A stretch of 7,020 nucleotides of DNA from positions 1 to 7,020 of the forward strand of contig JANXZP010000131.1 of NCBI GenBank assembly GCA_025355485.1, in the 5' to 3' direction. Shown one piece after another: positions 1 through 5,548 of the stretch. Under the pieces are notes generated by a model. That model had not been told where the DNA came from and searched no databases. It saw only the letters and a list, made by a program, of their open reading frames with translations. This stretch comes from Pseudomonadota bacterium. Its GTDB lineage: Bacteria; Pseudomonadota; Gammaproteobacteria; Xanthomonadales; Xanthomonadaceae. A program made the translations under genes and the position numbers. Positions within the stretch are counted from its first letter, which is position 1, and every line of letters starts with the position of its first letter.

Positions 1-336
1 TTCGAGCTGGTGGCGGGCGAGGATGCTCTCGATCGCCAGGTCCAGCCCGTCGCTGACGATCCGCACCGGGATGCGCGCGGCCAGTGCAGCTTCGATGAAG
101 GCCGGAAACATGCGATCAATGCGCATCGAGGCGAACAGCGCATCGAGCTGGCGACGATCGGCGTCGATCAGGCCGATCTGGCCGGCCATGCAATCGTGTG
201 AACCGATCGCGCCGGATTTCCAGCGTTCTTCCAAGATCATCCAGTCCGGATGCGCGTGGCGTTCGAGCAGCGAGTCGGTGACGTCCTCGACGCTGATGGT
301 GCCGTCGAAGTCGCAAAGGATGATCCAGTCGGACAT
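1..336 (-). CDS. MtnX-like HAD-IB family phosphatase (5' part only)
   Basis: This is the N-terminal 112 residues of a haloacid-dehalogenase-type phosphatase; the rest lies left of the window. The start ATG is at 336-334 on the minus strand, preceded by only a weak CAGG ribosome site. HAD motif I is visible as DFDGT at residues 9-13, where the first Asp is the expected phosphoryl-accepting nucleophile and the Asp two residues on the expected acid/base. Motif II is the Ser of IVSDGLD near residue 95. The cap region between them (DWMILEERWKSG, then the MAGQIGL stretch) resembles MtnX, the 2-hydroxy-3-keto-5-methylthiopentenyl-1-phosphate phosphatase of methionine salvage. No other salvage genes are in view, so the substrate is inferred and a SerB-like or other small phosphate ester is possible. 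Motifs III and IV (Lys, then the Asp pair) cannot be checked. It is divergent from the cytochrome gene. Family call good, substrate uncertain. Confidence 0.82.
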   Translation of the reverse strand, partial: MSDWIILCDFDGTISVEDVTDSLLERHAHPDWMILEERWKSGAIGSHDCMAGQIGLIDADRRQLDALFASMRIDRMFPAFIEAALAARIPVRIVSDGLDLAIESILARHQLE

Positions 337-420
337 GATGATTGCCTGTAACTGTAGGAATGGCCGGCACGTTAGCCGACCGGGTCTTAAGTTTCCCTGC
401 GCGCCACCCTGCTCTTGATC

Positions 421-521
421 CCCGTCTCCCGTCTCCCGCCACCTCATGGCTGTGCCGGGCGCGGCCCTGCCGTTATACTTGCGCACGGATTCAACCCCGA
501 TTCCGACCAAGCCCGTCTCCC
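421..521. repeat. Three exact copies of a 10-mer, CCCGTCTCCC
   Basis: CCCGTCTCCC occurs at 421-430, 428-437 (sharing three bases with the first) and 512-521. All are in the same direction and inside the divergent gap between the phosphatase and cytochrome genes. The third copy directly abuts the AGG of the cytochrome ribosome-binding site. The first two lie upstream of the candidate promoter and the third in the predicted 5' leader. This may be a regulator site, a leader structure element or chance in C-rich intergenic sequence. The rest of the roughly 195-base gap (337-531) shows no gene. Confidence 0.45.
451..479 (+). promoter_or_regulatory. Candidate sigma-70 promoter of the cytochrome c gene
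   Basis: TATACT at 474-479 matches five of six bases of the -10 consensus. The hexamer 17 bases upstream (TGTGCC, 451-456) is a poor -35 match, so the call rests on the -10 box. It predicts a transcript start near 486, leaving a leader of about 46 bases before the GTG at 532. Confidence 0.45.
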
Positions 522-531
522 AGGTGCCGCC

Positions 532-1053
532 GTGCTGCGCAATCACGACCTCGTCTTCCTCAAGCATTTCTCGATGGTGATCGGCTTCCTCGTCTTCGTG
601 ACGGTGGTGCTGCTCGCGTTCGCCGGTTACATGCACACCCGGTTGCCGATCGAGGCCAATCCGGCCAGGGAAGCCAAGATCGCCGAGCGCATCGCGCCGC
701 TCGGTTCGGTCTACGCCGGCTCCACCGGCGCGGCGGCGATGGCCGCTGCGGCTGAATTCGCGAAGAAAGCAGCCGCTTCGCAGGTCGCTTACGGCGGCTC
801 GCTGGACGGCTCGGTGATCTTCGGAAACCTGTGCACCGGCTGCCATACCAATGGCGTCAGTGGCGCGCCCAAATTGGAAAAATCCGCCTGGGCTACGCGC
901 ATGTCCGCCGGCGTCCCGACTCTGGTGCAGCATGCGATCAATGGCTACAAGGGCCCCGACGGAAATCAGATGCCGGCCAAGGGTGGCAACCCGGCGCTGA
1001 CCGACGCCCAGGTCGAAGCGACCGTGAAGTGGATGGTCGGCCAGCTGAAGTAA
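532..1053 (+). CDS. Membrane-anchored cytochrome c5-type protein
   Basis: This is a 173-residue monohaem c-type cytochrome, expected to carry electrons in the periplasm or on the outer face of the inner membrane. Residues 1-11 are polar. Residues about 12-33 form one hydrophobic segment (MVIGFLVFVTVVLLAFAGYM) with no clear signal-peptidase site, so an uncleaved anchor is likely. An Ala-rich linker (about 62-87) leads to the haem domain. CTGCH at 101-105 is the covalent haem site. Met147 in GNQMPAKGG is the likely distal ligand, and this motif with the following ALTDAQVEATVKW helix is typical of cytochrome c5. I chose GTG 532 because AGG at 522-524 is seven bases upstream and the protein then begins MLRNHDLVFLKHF. 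The longer frame from ATG 415 adds 39 residues with no protein-like character. Its redox partner (oxidase or reductase) is not visible here. Confidence 0.9.
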   Translation: MLRNHDLVFLKHFSMVIGFLVFVTVVLLAFAGYMHTRLPIEANPAREAKIAERIAPLGSVYAGSTGAAAMAAAAEFAKKAAASQVAYGGSLDGSVIFGNLCTGCHTNGVSGAPKLEKSAWATRMSAGVPTLVQHAINGYKGPDGNQMPAKGGNPALTDAQVEATVKWMVGQLK

Positions 1054-1096
1054 GCCTGCTTGTGCCCGCGTTCGGCAGTGCTACCCTGTCGAAACG

Positions 1097-1603
1097 ATGA
1101 AGTCCCTATTTGTTGGCGCGTGCCTGATGCTGGCGTCCCTCTTCCCGGCCGCGACTCTGGCGACCAGTGAGAGTGGATGCACCTTCGATCAATCGCATCA
1201 GGCACACCAGTTGGCCAAGCTCGCCGCACGCCATCCAGGAGCCGTGATCGACCAGAACGGTCAGTCCGTTACCTGGCACTTGCGGGATGGCTCGACCCTC
1301 ACCGTCGGCCAGGGCGGTTGTATGGATTACGGAACCAGCGTCCGATTGAAGTTCGCGCGCGGCCAGCCCCTGCCACTTGCGAAAACCCTGCCAAGGCTCA
1401 TCGCGGTGACAGCCAGACACCTTCCGCCGGCCTACGCAAAAGACATCGCCGACGTGTGGGCGCACCACACGTTTCGTCGATCCGTATCGGACGAAGGCTC
1501 GATCAAACTGGATGCCGAAAGAGACGGCAAATCGCTCTTTTCCTACCCACTCGAAATCGACCTGACCAAGACGGATATCACGGCCGTTTGGCGGGAGCTG
1601 TAG
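1097..1603 (+). CDS. Small exported protein of unknown function
   Basis: This is a 168-residue protein that I do not recognise. It begins with a clear Sec signal peptide: MKSLF, a hydrophobic core over residues about 4-19, and a likely cleavage after Ala22 (ATLA, then TSES). Cys9 lies inside the signal without a lipobox, so it is probably not a lipoprotein. The mature chain has exactly two cysteines (Cys28 and Cys75), which could form a periplasmic disulfide. The pattern VTWHLRDGSTLTVGQGG and later SIKLDAERDGKSLFSYPLEIDL suggest alternating beta strands, with a helix over about 95-125. The gene starts 43 bases after the cytochrome stop, with no strong ribosome site. A weak TTGTGC (1060-1065) and TACCCT (1082-1087) pair could give it its own promoter and a very short leader. 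Part of it is AT-richer than its neighbours: by hand count 29 of 60 bases in 1501-1560 are G or C. A real gene is likely because of the signal peptide, but its function is unknown. Confidence 0.75.
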   Translation: MKSLFVGACLMLASLFPAATLATSESGCTFDQSHQAHQLAKLAARHPGAVIDQNGQSVTWHLRDGSTLTVGQGGCMDYGTSVRLKFARGQPLPLAKTLPRLIAVTARHLPPAYAKDIADVWAHHTFRRSVSDEGSIKLDAERDGKSLFSYPLEIDLTKTDITAVWREL

Positions 1604-1628
1604 GCATAACCCTTTCGCCACGCTCCGG

Positions 1629-1634
1629 TATGAT
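1629..1634 (+). promoter_or_regulatory. Candidate -10 box before the hydrolase-zapE block
   Basis: TATGAT at 1629-1634 matches five of six -10 consensus bases and lies in the 69-base gap between the exported-protein gene and the hydrolase gene. Transcription would start near 1641, about 32 bases before the ATG at 1673. No good -35 hexamer is seen 16-18 bases upstream, so an activator or a -10-dominated promoter would be needed. No terminator hairpin with a T-run separates it from the preceding gene. Confidence 0.4.
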
Positions 1635-1672
1635 CGCGCTGCGCGCTCCGCGTCGCCGATGATCGTCCGCCC

Positions 1673-2347
1673 ATGGCTCAGCCCACGATCCCGTTCCCCG
1701 AAACCACCAGCAGCTTCCTGCTGCCCGGTCCGGTCGGCGCGCTGGAGGTGTCGGTCGATTTTCCAGAAGTCGCCGATGCACGCGCGGGCTACGCGATCGT
1801 CTGCCATCCGCATCCGCTCGAAGGCGGAACGATGCACAACAAGGTGGTCACGATGGCTGGGCGCGCGCTGCGCGAGCTCGGCCTGACCACGCTGCGCTTC
1901 AACTTTCGCGGCGTTGGCACGTCCGAAGGCACCTACGACAACGGGCGCGGCGAGACGCTGGATCTGCTCGCCATCGCGCAGTGGGCGCAACAGGCGCGAC
2001 CCGAACAAGCGTTGTGGCTGGCCGGATTCTCGTTCGGCGCGTGGATCGCACTGCTAGCCGCACGCGACCTGCGGGTCGCGCAGGTGATCTCGATCGCACC
2101 GCCGGCCGGTCGCTGGGATTTTTCCGCCGTGCTGCCGCCGGCCTGCCCGTGGCTGGTGATCCAGGGCGAGGCCGACGACATCGTCGTGCCGCAGGCGGTG
2201 TACGACTGGTTGGGCAAACTCGATGCGAACCCGACCCTGGTGAAGATGCCCGACACCGGACATTTCTTCCACCGCCGCCTGATGGATTTGCGCGGCGCGA
2301 TCAAGAACGGCGTGCGCCGCAACCTGCCGCCGCCGCTGCATGTCTGA
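1673..2347 (+). CDS. Alpha/beta hydrolase, COG2945 type
   Basis: This is a 224-residue cytoplasmic serine hydrolase of the alpha/beta fold, with no signal peptide. The oxyanion-loop region is CHPHPLEGGTMHNKVV (residues 44-59), a signature of the COG2945 group. FNFRGVGTSEG (76-86) follows. The nucleophile elbow GFSFGA (118-123) places the catalytic Ser at 120. The acid is Asp168 (or Asp169) in QGEADDIV and the base is His197 in DTGHFFH, so the triad is complete. Length is normal for this compact group, which lacks a large lid domain. The natural substrate is not known for the family; an ester or thioester is expected. Its stop lies inside the zapE start region, with ATG 2340 eight bases before the end of this gene, so the two genes are very likely cotranscribed and translationally coupled. 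There is no strong ribosome site at 1673, but no better in-frame start is visible. Confidence 0.9.
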   Translation: MAQPTIPFPETTSSFLLPGPVGALEVSVDFPEVADARAGYAIVCHPHPLEGGTMHNKVVTMAGRALRELGLTTLRFNFRGVGTSEGTYDNGRGETLDLLAIAQWAQQARPEQALWLAGFSFGAWIALLAARDLRVAQVISIAPPAGRWDFSAVLPPACPWLVIQGEADDIVVPQAVYDWLGKLDANPTLVKMPDTGHFFHRRLMDLRGAIKNGVRRNLPPPLHV

Positions 2348-3452
2348 GGCGACAGCGGAAACCCGACCATCGGCGCAGTACGCGGCGGGCGTTGCGTCGG
2401 AAGAGTGGCTTGCCGATCCCACGCAGCAGGATGCACTGGCCGAACTCGATCGCATCCACGACGCGTTGCTCGCGCAGGCAGGCAACGAGGACGGATTCGT
2501 GCGCCGCTTGTTCGCGCGCCTGCGACCGTCGAAGCCGATACGCGGCCTGTACCTCTGGGGCGGAGTCGGACGCGGCAAGACCTTCCTGACCGAACTGCTG
2601 TTCGAAGCGCTGCCGATCGCGCGCAAGCGTCGCCTGCATTTCCACCGTTTTATGGCCGATGTGCACGCGCGCCTGCGCGCGACGCGTGGCGTTCGCGACC
2701 CGCTGCGCATCGTCGCGCGCGATCTTGCGGTCGACGCGCGGCTGCTGGTGCTGGACGAATGCGTGGTGAGCGACATCGGCGACGCGATGTTGCTCGGTCA
2801 CCTGCTGGAACTGTTGTTCGCGCGCGGCGTGACTCTGGTCGCGACCTCCAACATCGCGCCACGCGATCTGTACAAGGACGGCTTGCAGCGCGCGCAATTC
2901 CTGCCCGCGATCGCGGCGATCGAACGCAACTGCACGGTGCTGCGGCTCGATGGCGCGCACGATTACCGCCTGCAACACCTCAAGTACGCCGCGACCTGGT
3001 GCGTGCCGGCCGATGCGGCGAGCGAGGAAAGGCTGCGCGCGAGTTTCGAGAAATTCGCGATGGGCCTGCCGCGCCTGCCCGATACGCTGCATATCAACGA
3101 CCGGCCGATCATTGCCAAGGCGCACGCCGACGGCATCGTATGGTTCGATTTCGCCGCGCTCTGCGAAGGCCCGCGCGCGGTCGCCGACTACATCGAGATC
3201 GCCCGCGAGTACCACACCGTGCTGGTCTCGAACGTGCCGGTGTTCGACGGGTTGAGCGAGGACGCCGCGAAACGCTTCGTGCTGATGATCGATGAGTTCT
3301 ACGACCGCCACGTGAACCTGCTCGCATCGGCCGCCGCGGCGCCGGTCGCGCTGTATCGTGGTCGTCGGTATGCGGCCGAATTCGCGCGCACCGAAAGCCG
3401 CCTGATCGATATGCAGTCCGACGATTACCTCGCGCTGGAACATCGTCCATGA
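2340..3452 (+). CDS. zapE: Cell division protein ZapE (AFG1-like ATPase)
   Basis: This is a 370-residue P-loop ATPase of the ZapE/AFG1 family. In E. coli, ZapE associates with the FtsZ ring and affects its stability, acting in the cytoplasm at the inner membrane. Walker A is GGVGRGKT (residues 74-81) after the family hallmark RGLYLWGGV. FHRFMADVHARL (101-112) follows. Walker B is LLVLDE (135-140), running into the family segment VVSDIGDAMLL. The sensor-like VATSNIAP (167-174) is followed by LYKDGLQRAQFLPAI, another strongly conserved family block. Near the C terminus, EFARTESRLIDMQS (347-360) carries the likely arginine finger. One oddity is Cys141 just after Walker B, where E. coli ZapE, as I recall it, has Phe (DEFFVSD). 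Length is normal. The ATG overlaps the hydrolase gene by eight bases (ATGTCTGA), indicating coupled translation. Confidence 0.95.
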   Translation: MSEATAETRPSAQYAAGVASEEWLADPTQQDALAELDRIHDALLAQAGNEDGFVRRLFARLRPSKPIRGLYLWGGVGRGKTFLTELLFEALPIARKRRLHFHRFMADVHARLRATRGVRDPLRIVARDLAVDARLLVLDECVVSDIGDAMLLGHLLELLFARGVTLVATSNIAPRDLYKDGLQRAQFLPAIAAIERNCTVLRLDGAHDYRLQHLKYAATWCVPADAASEERLRASFEKFAMGLPRLPDTLHINDRPIIAKAHADGIVWFDFAALCEGPRAVADYIEIAREYHTVLVSNVPVFDGLSEDAAKRFVLMIDEFYDRHVNLLASAAAAPVALYRGRRYAAEFARTESRLIDMQSDDYLALEHRP

Positions 3453-3467
3453 AAGCTTGGCGTCCAT

Positions 3468-3473
3468 GAGGGA
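3468..3473 (+). promoter_or_regulatory. Ribosome-binding site that fixes the membrane-protein start
   Basis: GAGGGA at 3468-3473 is a strong Shine-Dalgarno match seven bases before ATG 3481. The alternative starts in the same frame, TTG 3457 and ATG 3466, have no comparable site. This decides for the 441-residue product and a short cytoplasmic N-terminus before the first membrane helix. Confidence 0.7.
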
Positions 3474-3480
3474 TTCGCGC

Positions 3481-4806
3481 ATGAAAGACCGCATGCAGAT
3501 GCTGCTGGCAGCGGCGCTCGGCATCGCGCTGATGTGGTGGCTCGCGTGGCCGGGATATTTCACCTTCGATTCGGCGACCCAGCTCGCGCAGGCGCGCAGC
3601 ATCATTCCGCTCGACGATGCGAATCCGCCGATCATGGCGCTGGCGTGGCGCGGGCTCGAACATCTGTGGACTTATCCTGGCGTGATGTTCGCCGTGATCA
3701 CCCTCGGCTACTGGTTCGCACTCGCGGCGCTGGTGTGGCGACTGTTCGAGCGCACGCCGTGGCGCTGGCTCGTGTTCGCGCTGATTGCGCTGTGGCCGCC
3801 GGCATTCGTGACGATGTGCCATGTCTGGAAGGACTGCGCGATGGCAGCGGCATTGCTGGCCGCGTGCGCGTGCATCGTGAACTGGCGACGCGGCCGCGCC
3901 CGTGCGTGGTTCGTCGGCGCACTGATGTGGCTCGCGGTCGCCAGCTGCCTGCGCTACAACGCGATCTTCGCCGCCGCGCCGTTGACGCTGTGGTTGTGCT
4001 GGTCGCGCATCGCGCAATCGACATGGCGCGCGCGCATGGCGGGCTGCATGTTCGCAGCAGTGTTGAGCGCGGCGCTACTGGTCGCGCCGTCGTTGTTCGC
4101 GCGCTCGGTCGGCGCAACGCCACGACACGCGTGGACGACCGTCGCGCTGTGGGATCTGGCCGGCGTCTCGATCCGCGACCACACGATGCTGATCCCCGCG
4201 CGGCTGTTCAATCGCCCGACGACCGTGGCCGATCTTGCGCGCGACTTCTCGCCGCTCACCAATGTGAATACGTTCCTGCCCGGCAACATCAAGCTCAGCT
4301 ATTACCAAGATTATTCGAAGGACGATCTCGATGCGTTGTGGAGCGCGTGGACCGGCGCAATCGTGCACCACACACCTGCCTGGCTCGCGCATCGCATCGC
4401 ATTCAGCCGCTGGCAGTTTTTCGGCTACGAACAAGACACGCCGCACGGGCTCGCGTTCTCGCCGAACCGTTACGACCAGAATTTCATCAAGCTCAGCCTG
4501 CCGGACGTCGACCAGCACGCGCCATGGCTGCGCGCGATGGAATGGCTGCGTACAACGCCATTGTTCGCGGGCATCTGGTACATCGTGATTGCGATCATCG
4601 CCGCAACAATCGCATGGCGGCGTCGATCAGTGCGCAATCCGCTGCCGGTGCTGGCGCTGACCGCCTCGGCGCTCGGCAATGCACTGCCGCTGGCGATCAT
4701 AAGCGGCAGTTGCGATTTCCGTTACCTGATCTGGACCGTGCTGGCCGCGCTGATGGCGTTGCCGCTGGCGCTGCTACCTGCGCAGACGGGTACTCCACGC
4801 GCCTAG
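3481..4806 (+). CDS. Polytopic membrane protein, GT-C glycosyltransferase-like
   Basis: This is a 441-residue integral membrane protein with about ten predicted helices (roughly residues 6-24, 67-87, 95-112, 119-134, 142-157, 160-174, 187-205, 361-379, 388-407 and 413-433) and one large soluble part at about 206-357. After helix 1 comes GYFTFDSATQLAQA, with an Asp at residue 30. GT-C-fold transferases that use polyprenyl-phosphate sugars usually carry a catalytic Asp in this loop. Further recognisable points are CHVWKDCAMA (113-122), LRYNAIF (157-163) and SCDFRYLIWTV (410-420). A WKD, R-N and D-RYL series like this also occurs, as far as I remember, in DUF6020-like membrane proteins. It starts 28 bases after zapE and is probably the last gene of that operon. 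The transferase role is inferred from topology and loop motifs; a transporter or polymerase cannot be excluded. Substrate unknown. Confidence 0.82.
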   Translation: MKDRMQMLLAAALGIALMWWLAWPGYFTFDSATQLAQARSIIPLDDANPPIMALAWRGLEHLWTYPGVMFAVITLGYWFALAALVWRLFERTPWRWLVFALIALWPPAFVTMCHVWKDCAMAAALLAACACIVNWRRGRARAWFVGALMWLAVASCLRYNAIFAAAPLTLWLCWSRIAQSTWRARMAGCMFAAVLSAALLVAPSLFARSVGATPRHAWTTVALWDLAGVSIRDHTMLIPARLFNRPTTVADLARDFSPLTNVNTFLPGNIKLSYYQDYSKDDLDALWSAWTGAIVHHTPAWLAHRIAFSRWQFFGYEQDTPHGLAFSPNRYDQNFIKLSLPDVDQHAPWLRAMEWLRTTPLFAGIWYIVIAIIAATIAWRRRSVRNPLPVLALTASALGNALPLAIISGSCDFRYLIWTVLAALMALPLALLPAQTGTPRA

Positions 4807-4822
4807 TGACACACGAACGCGC

Positions 4823-5461
4823 TTACCCAAGCTCCTTCACCGAATGCGGATCGATGGAGTACGGATGCATCTCGGCGAGGAATCCCGGCTGCGCTTCCAC
4901 CCGCGCGATCCACGCGCGGACATTCGGATACGGCTGCAACGACAGGCCGGCTTCTTCGGCGCGACTGCCGTAGGCGAAGATTGCGATGTCGGCGATCGTG
5001 TAGCCGTCGCCCGCGATGAAAGACCGCGTCGCCTCCGCATCGAGTAGGACCAGCGACTTCAGCGACGCCGCGTGCTTGCCTTCAATCATCTCCGCCGAGC
5101 GCCGCGTCAACTTTCCGGTCAACGTCCAATGACGCAGCGCGCCGATCTGGCTTTCGACACGCTCCTGTTCGAACGACAACCACTGCATCACTTTCGCGCG
5201 CGAAAACGCGTCCTGCGGCAGGTAGTTCGTTCCATCCGCGAGATAAGTCAGGATCGCGTTCGACTCGGCCAGCACGCGCCCATCGTCGCGCCGGATCGCG
5301 GGAACCGTGCCGGTCGGACTGATGCGCCGATAGGCTTCGATACGGCCTTCGCCTTCGAAGATGCTGACGAATTCGGTGCGGTAAGGCCGTTCCAGGTGTT
5401 GCAATAACTGGCGCACCTTCCAGGCGTTCTGCGAGGGCAGGTAGTCGTACAAGGTCAGCAT
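4823..5461 (-). CDS. Glutathione S-transferase family protein
   Basis: This is a 212-residue cytosolic GST-fold protein. The thioredoxin-like N-terminal domain (1 to about 78) has SQNAWKVRQLL (10-20), with the Ser expected to activate or contact the glutathione thiol. SPTGTVPAI (48-56) holds the cis-Pro loop, and ESNAILTYLA (66-75) holds the Glu-Ser pair that grips the glutathione gamma-glutamyl group. The helical C-terminal domain has TIADIAIFAY (155-164), the N-capping box and staple that stabilise the fold. Likely roles are conjugation, thiol reduction or isomerisation; the exact reaction cannot be read from sequence. ATG 5461 was chosen because CAGGA (5472-5468, minus strand) sits six bases upstream and the protein then starts MLTLYDY. 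The open frame continues further upstream only as sequence antisense to queF. It is divergent from queF (87-base gap) and convergent with the membrane-protein gene (16-base gap), where no terminator hairpin is visible. Confidence 0.92.
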   Translation of the reverse strand: MLTLYDYLPSQNAWKVRQLLQHLERPYRTEFVSIFEGEGRIEAYRRISPTGTVPAIRRDDGRVLAESNAILTYLADGTNYLPQDAFSRAKVMQWLSFEQERVESQIGALRHWTLTGKLTRRSAEMIEGKHAASLKSLVLLDAEATRSFIAGDGYTIADIAIFAYGSRAEEAGLSLQPYPNVRAWIARVEAQPGFLAEMHPYSIDPHSVKELG

Positions 5462-5536
5462 GGCGTTTCCTGCGCGGTGGGATGCGCGCAGTATCGGCGC
5501 GGAGACCGGATTGCGATATCCGATTCCTGTGCAGGG

Positions 5537-5542
5537 TAAAAT
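5537..5542 (+). promoter_or_regulatory. Candidate -10 box of queF, implying a leaderless mRNA
   Basis: TAAAAT at 5537-5542 matches five of six -10 consensus bases and ends only six bases before the queF ATG at 5549. Transcription normally starts about seven bases after the box, so the mRNA would begin at or next to the ATG. That fits the absence of any ribosome-binding site there. TTGCGA at 5511-5516 is the best -35-like hexamer, but its 20-base spacing is too long. The GST promoter must also lie in this 87-base divergent gap, though I see no clear box for it. Confidence 0.45.
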
Positions 5543-5548
5543 CGTCGC

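Noticed and set aside
415..531. Upstream ATG 415 as the cytochrome start
   Set aside because: The added 39 residues are Pro/Gly-rich intergenic translation that includes the candidate promoter. GTG 532 has a properly spaced AGG and yields the expected N-terminus.
1051..1096. Possible terminator between the cytochrome and exported-protein genes
   Set aside because: The only dyad, TGCC (1063-1066) with GGCA (1074-1077), is four pairs long and has no T-run.
1630..1662. Ten-codon leader ORF (ATGATCGCG...) before the hydrolase gene, overlapping a second ATG at 1659
   Set aside because: Its ATG lies within the likely -10 box, so it would not be transcribed from that promoter, and it has no ribosome site or attenuator hairpin.
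1106..2008. A 300-residue open frame on the minus strand over the exported-protein and hydrolase genes
   Set aside because: It spans two plus-strand genes and the gap between them, has an Arg/Gly-rich composition and no ribosome site or recognisable domain. The plus-strand signal peptide and hydrolase triad are better explanations.
2301..3635. A 444-residue open frame on the minus strand covering all of zapE
   Set aside because: It is exactly antisense to zapE, which has complete family motifs. Its translation is rich in Arg, Ala, His and Gln without domain character, as expected from an open antisense frame in GC-rich DNA.
3534..4973. A 479-residue plus-strand frame inside the membrane-protein gene
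   Set aside because: It is a shifted frame of the GT-C-like gene, Arg-rich and lacking membrane helices, and it crosses the convergent boundary into the GST gene.
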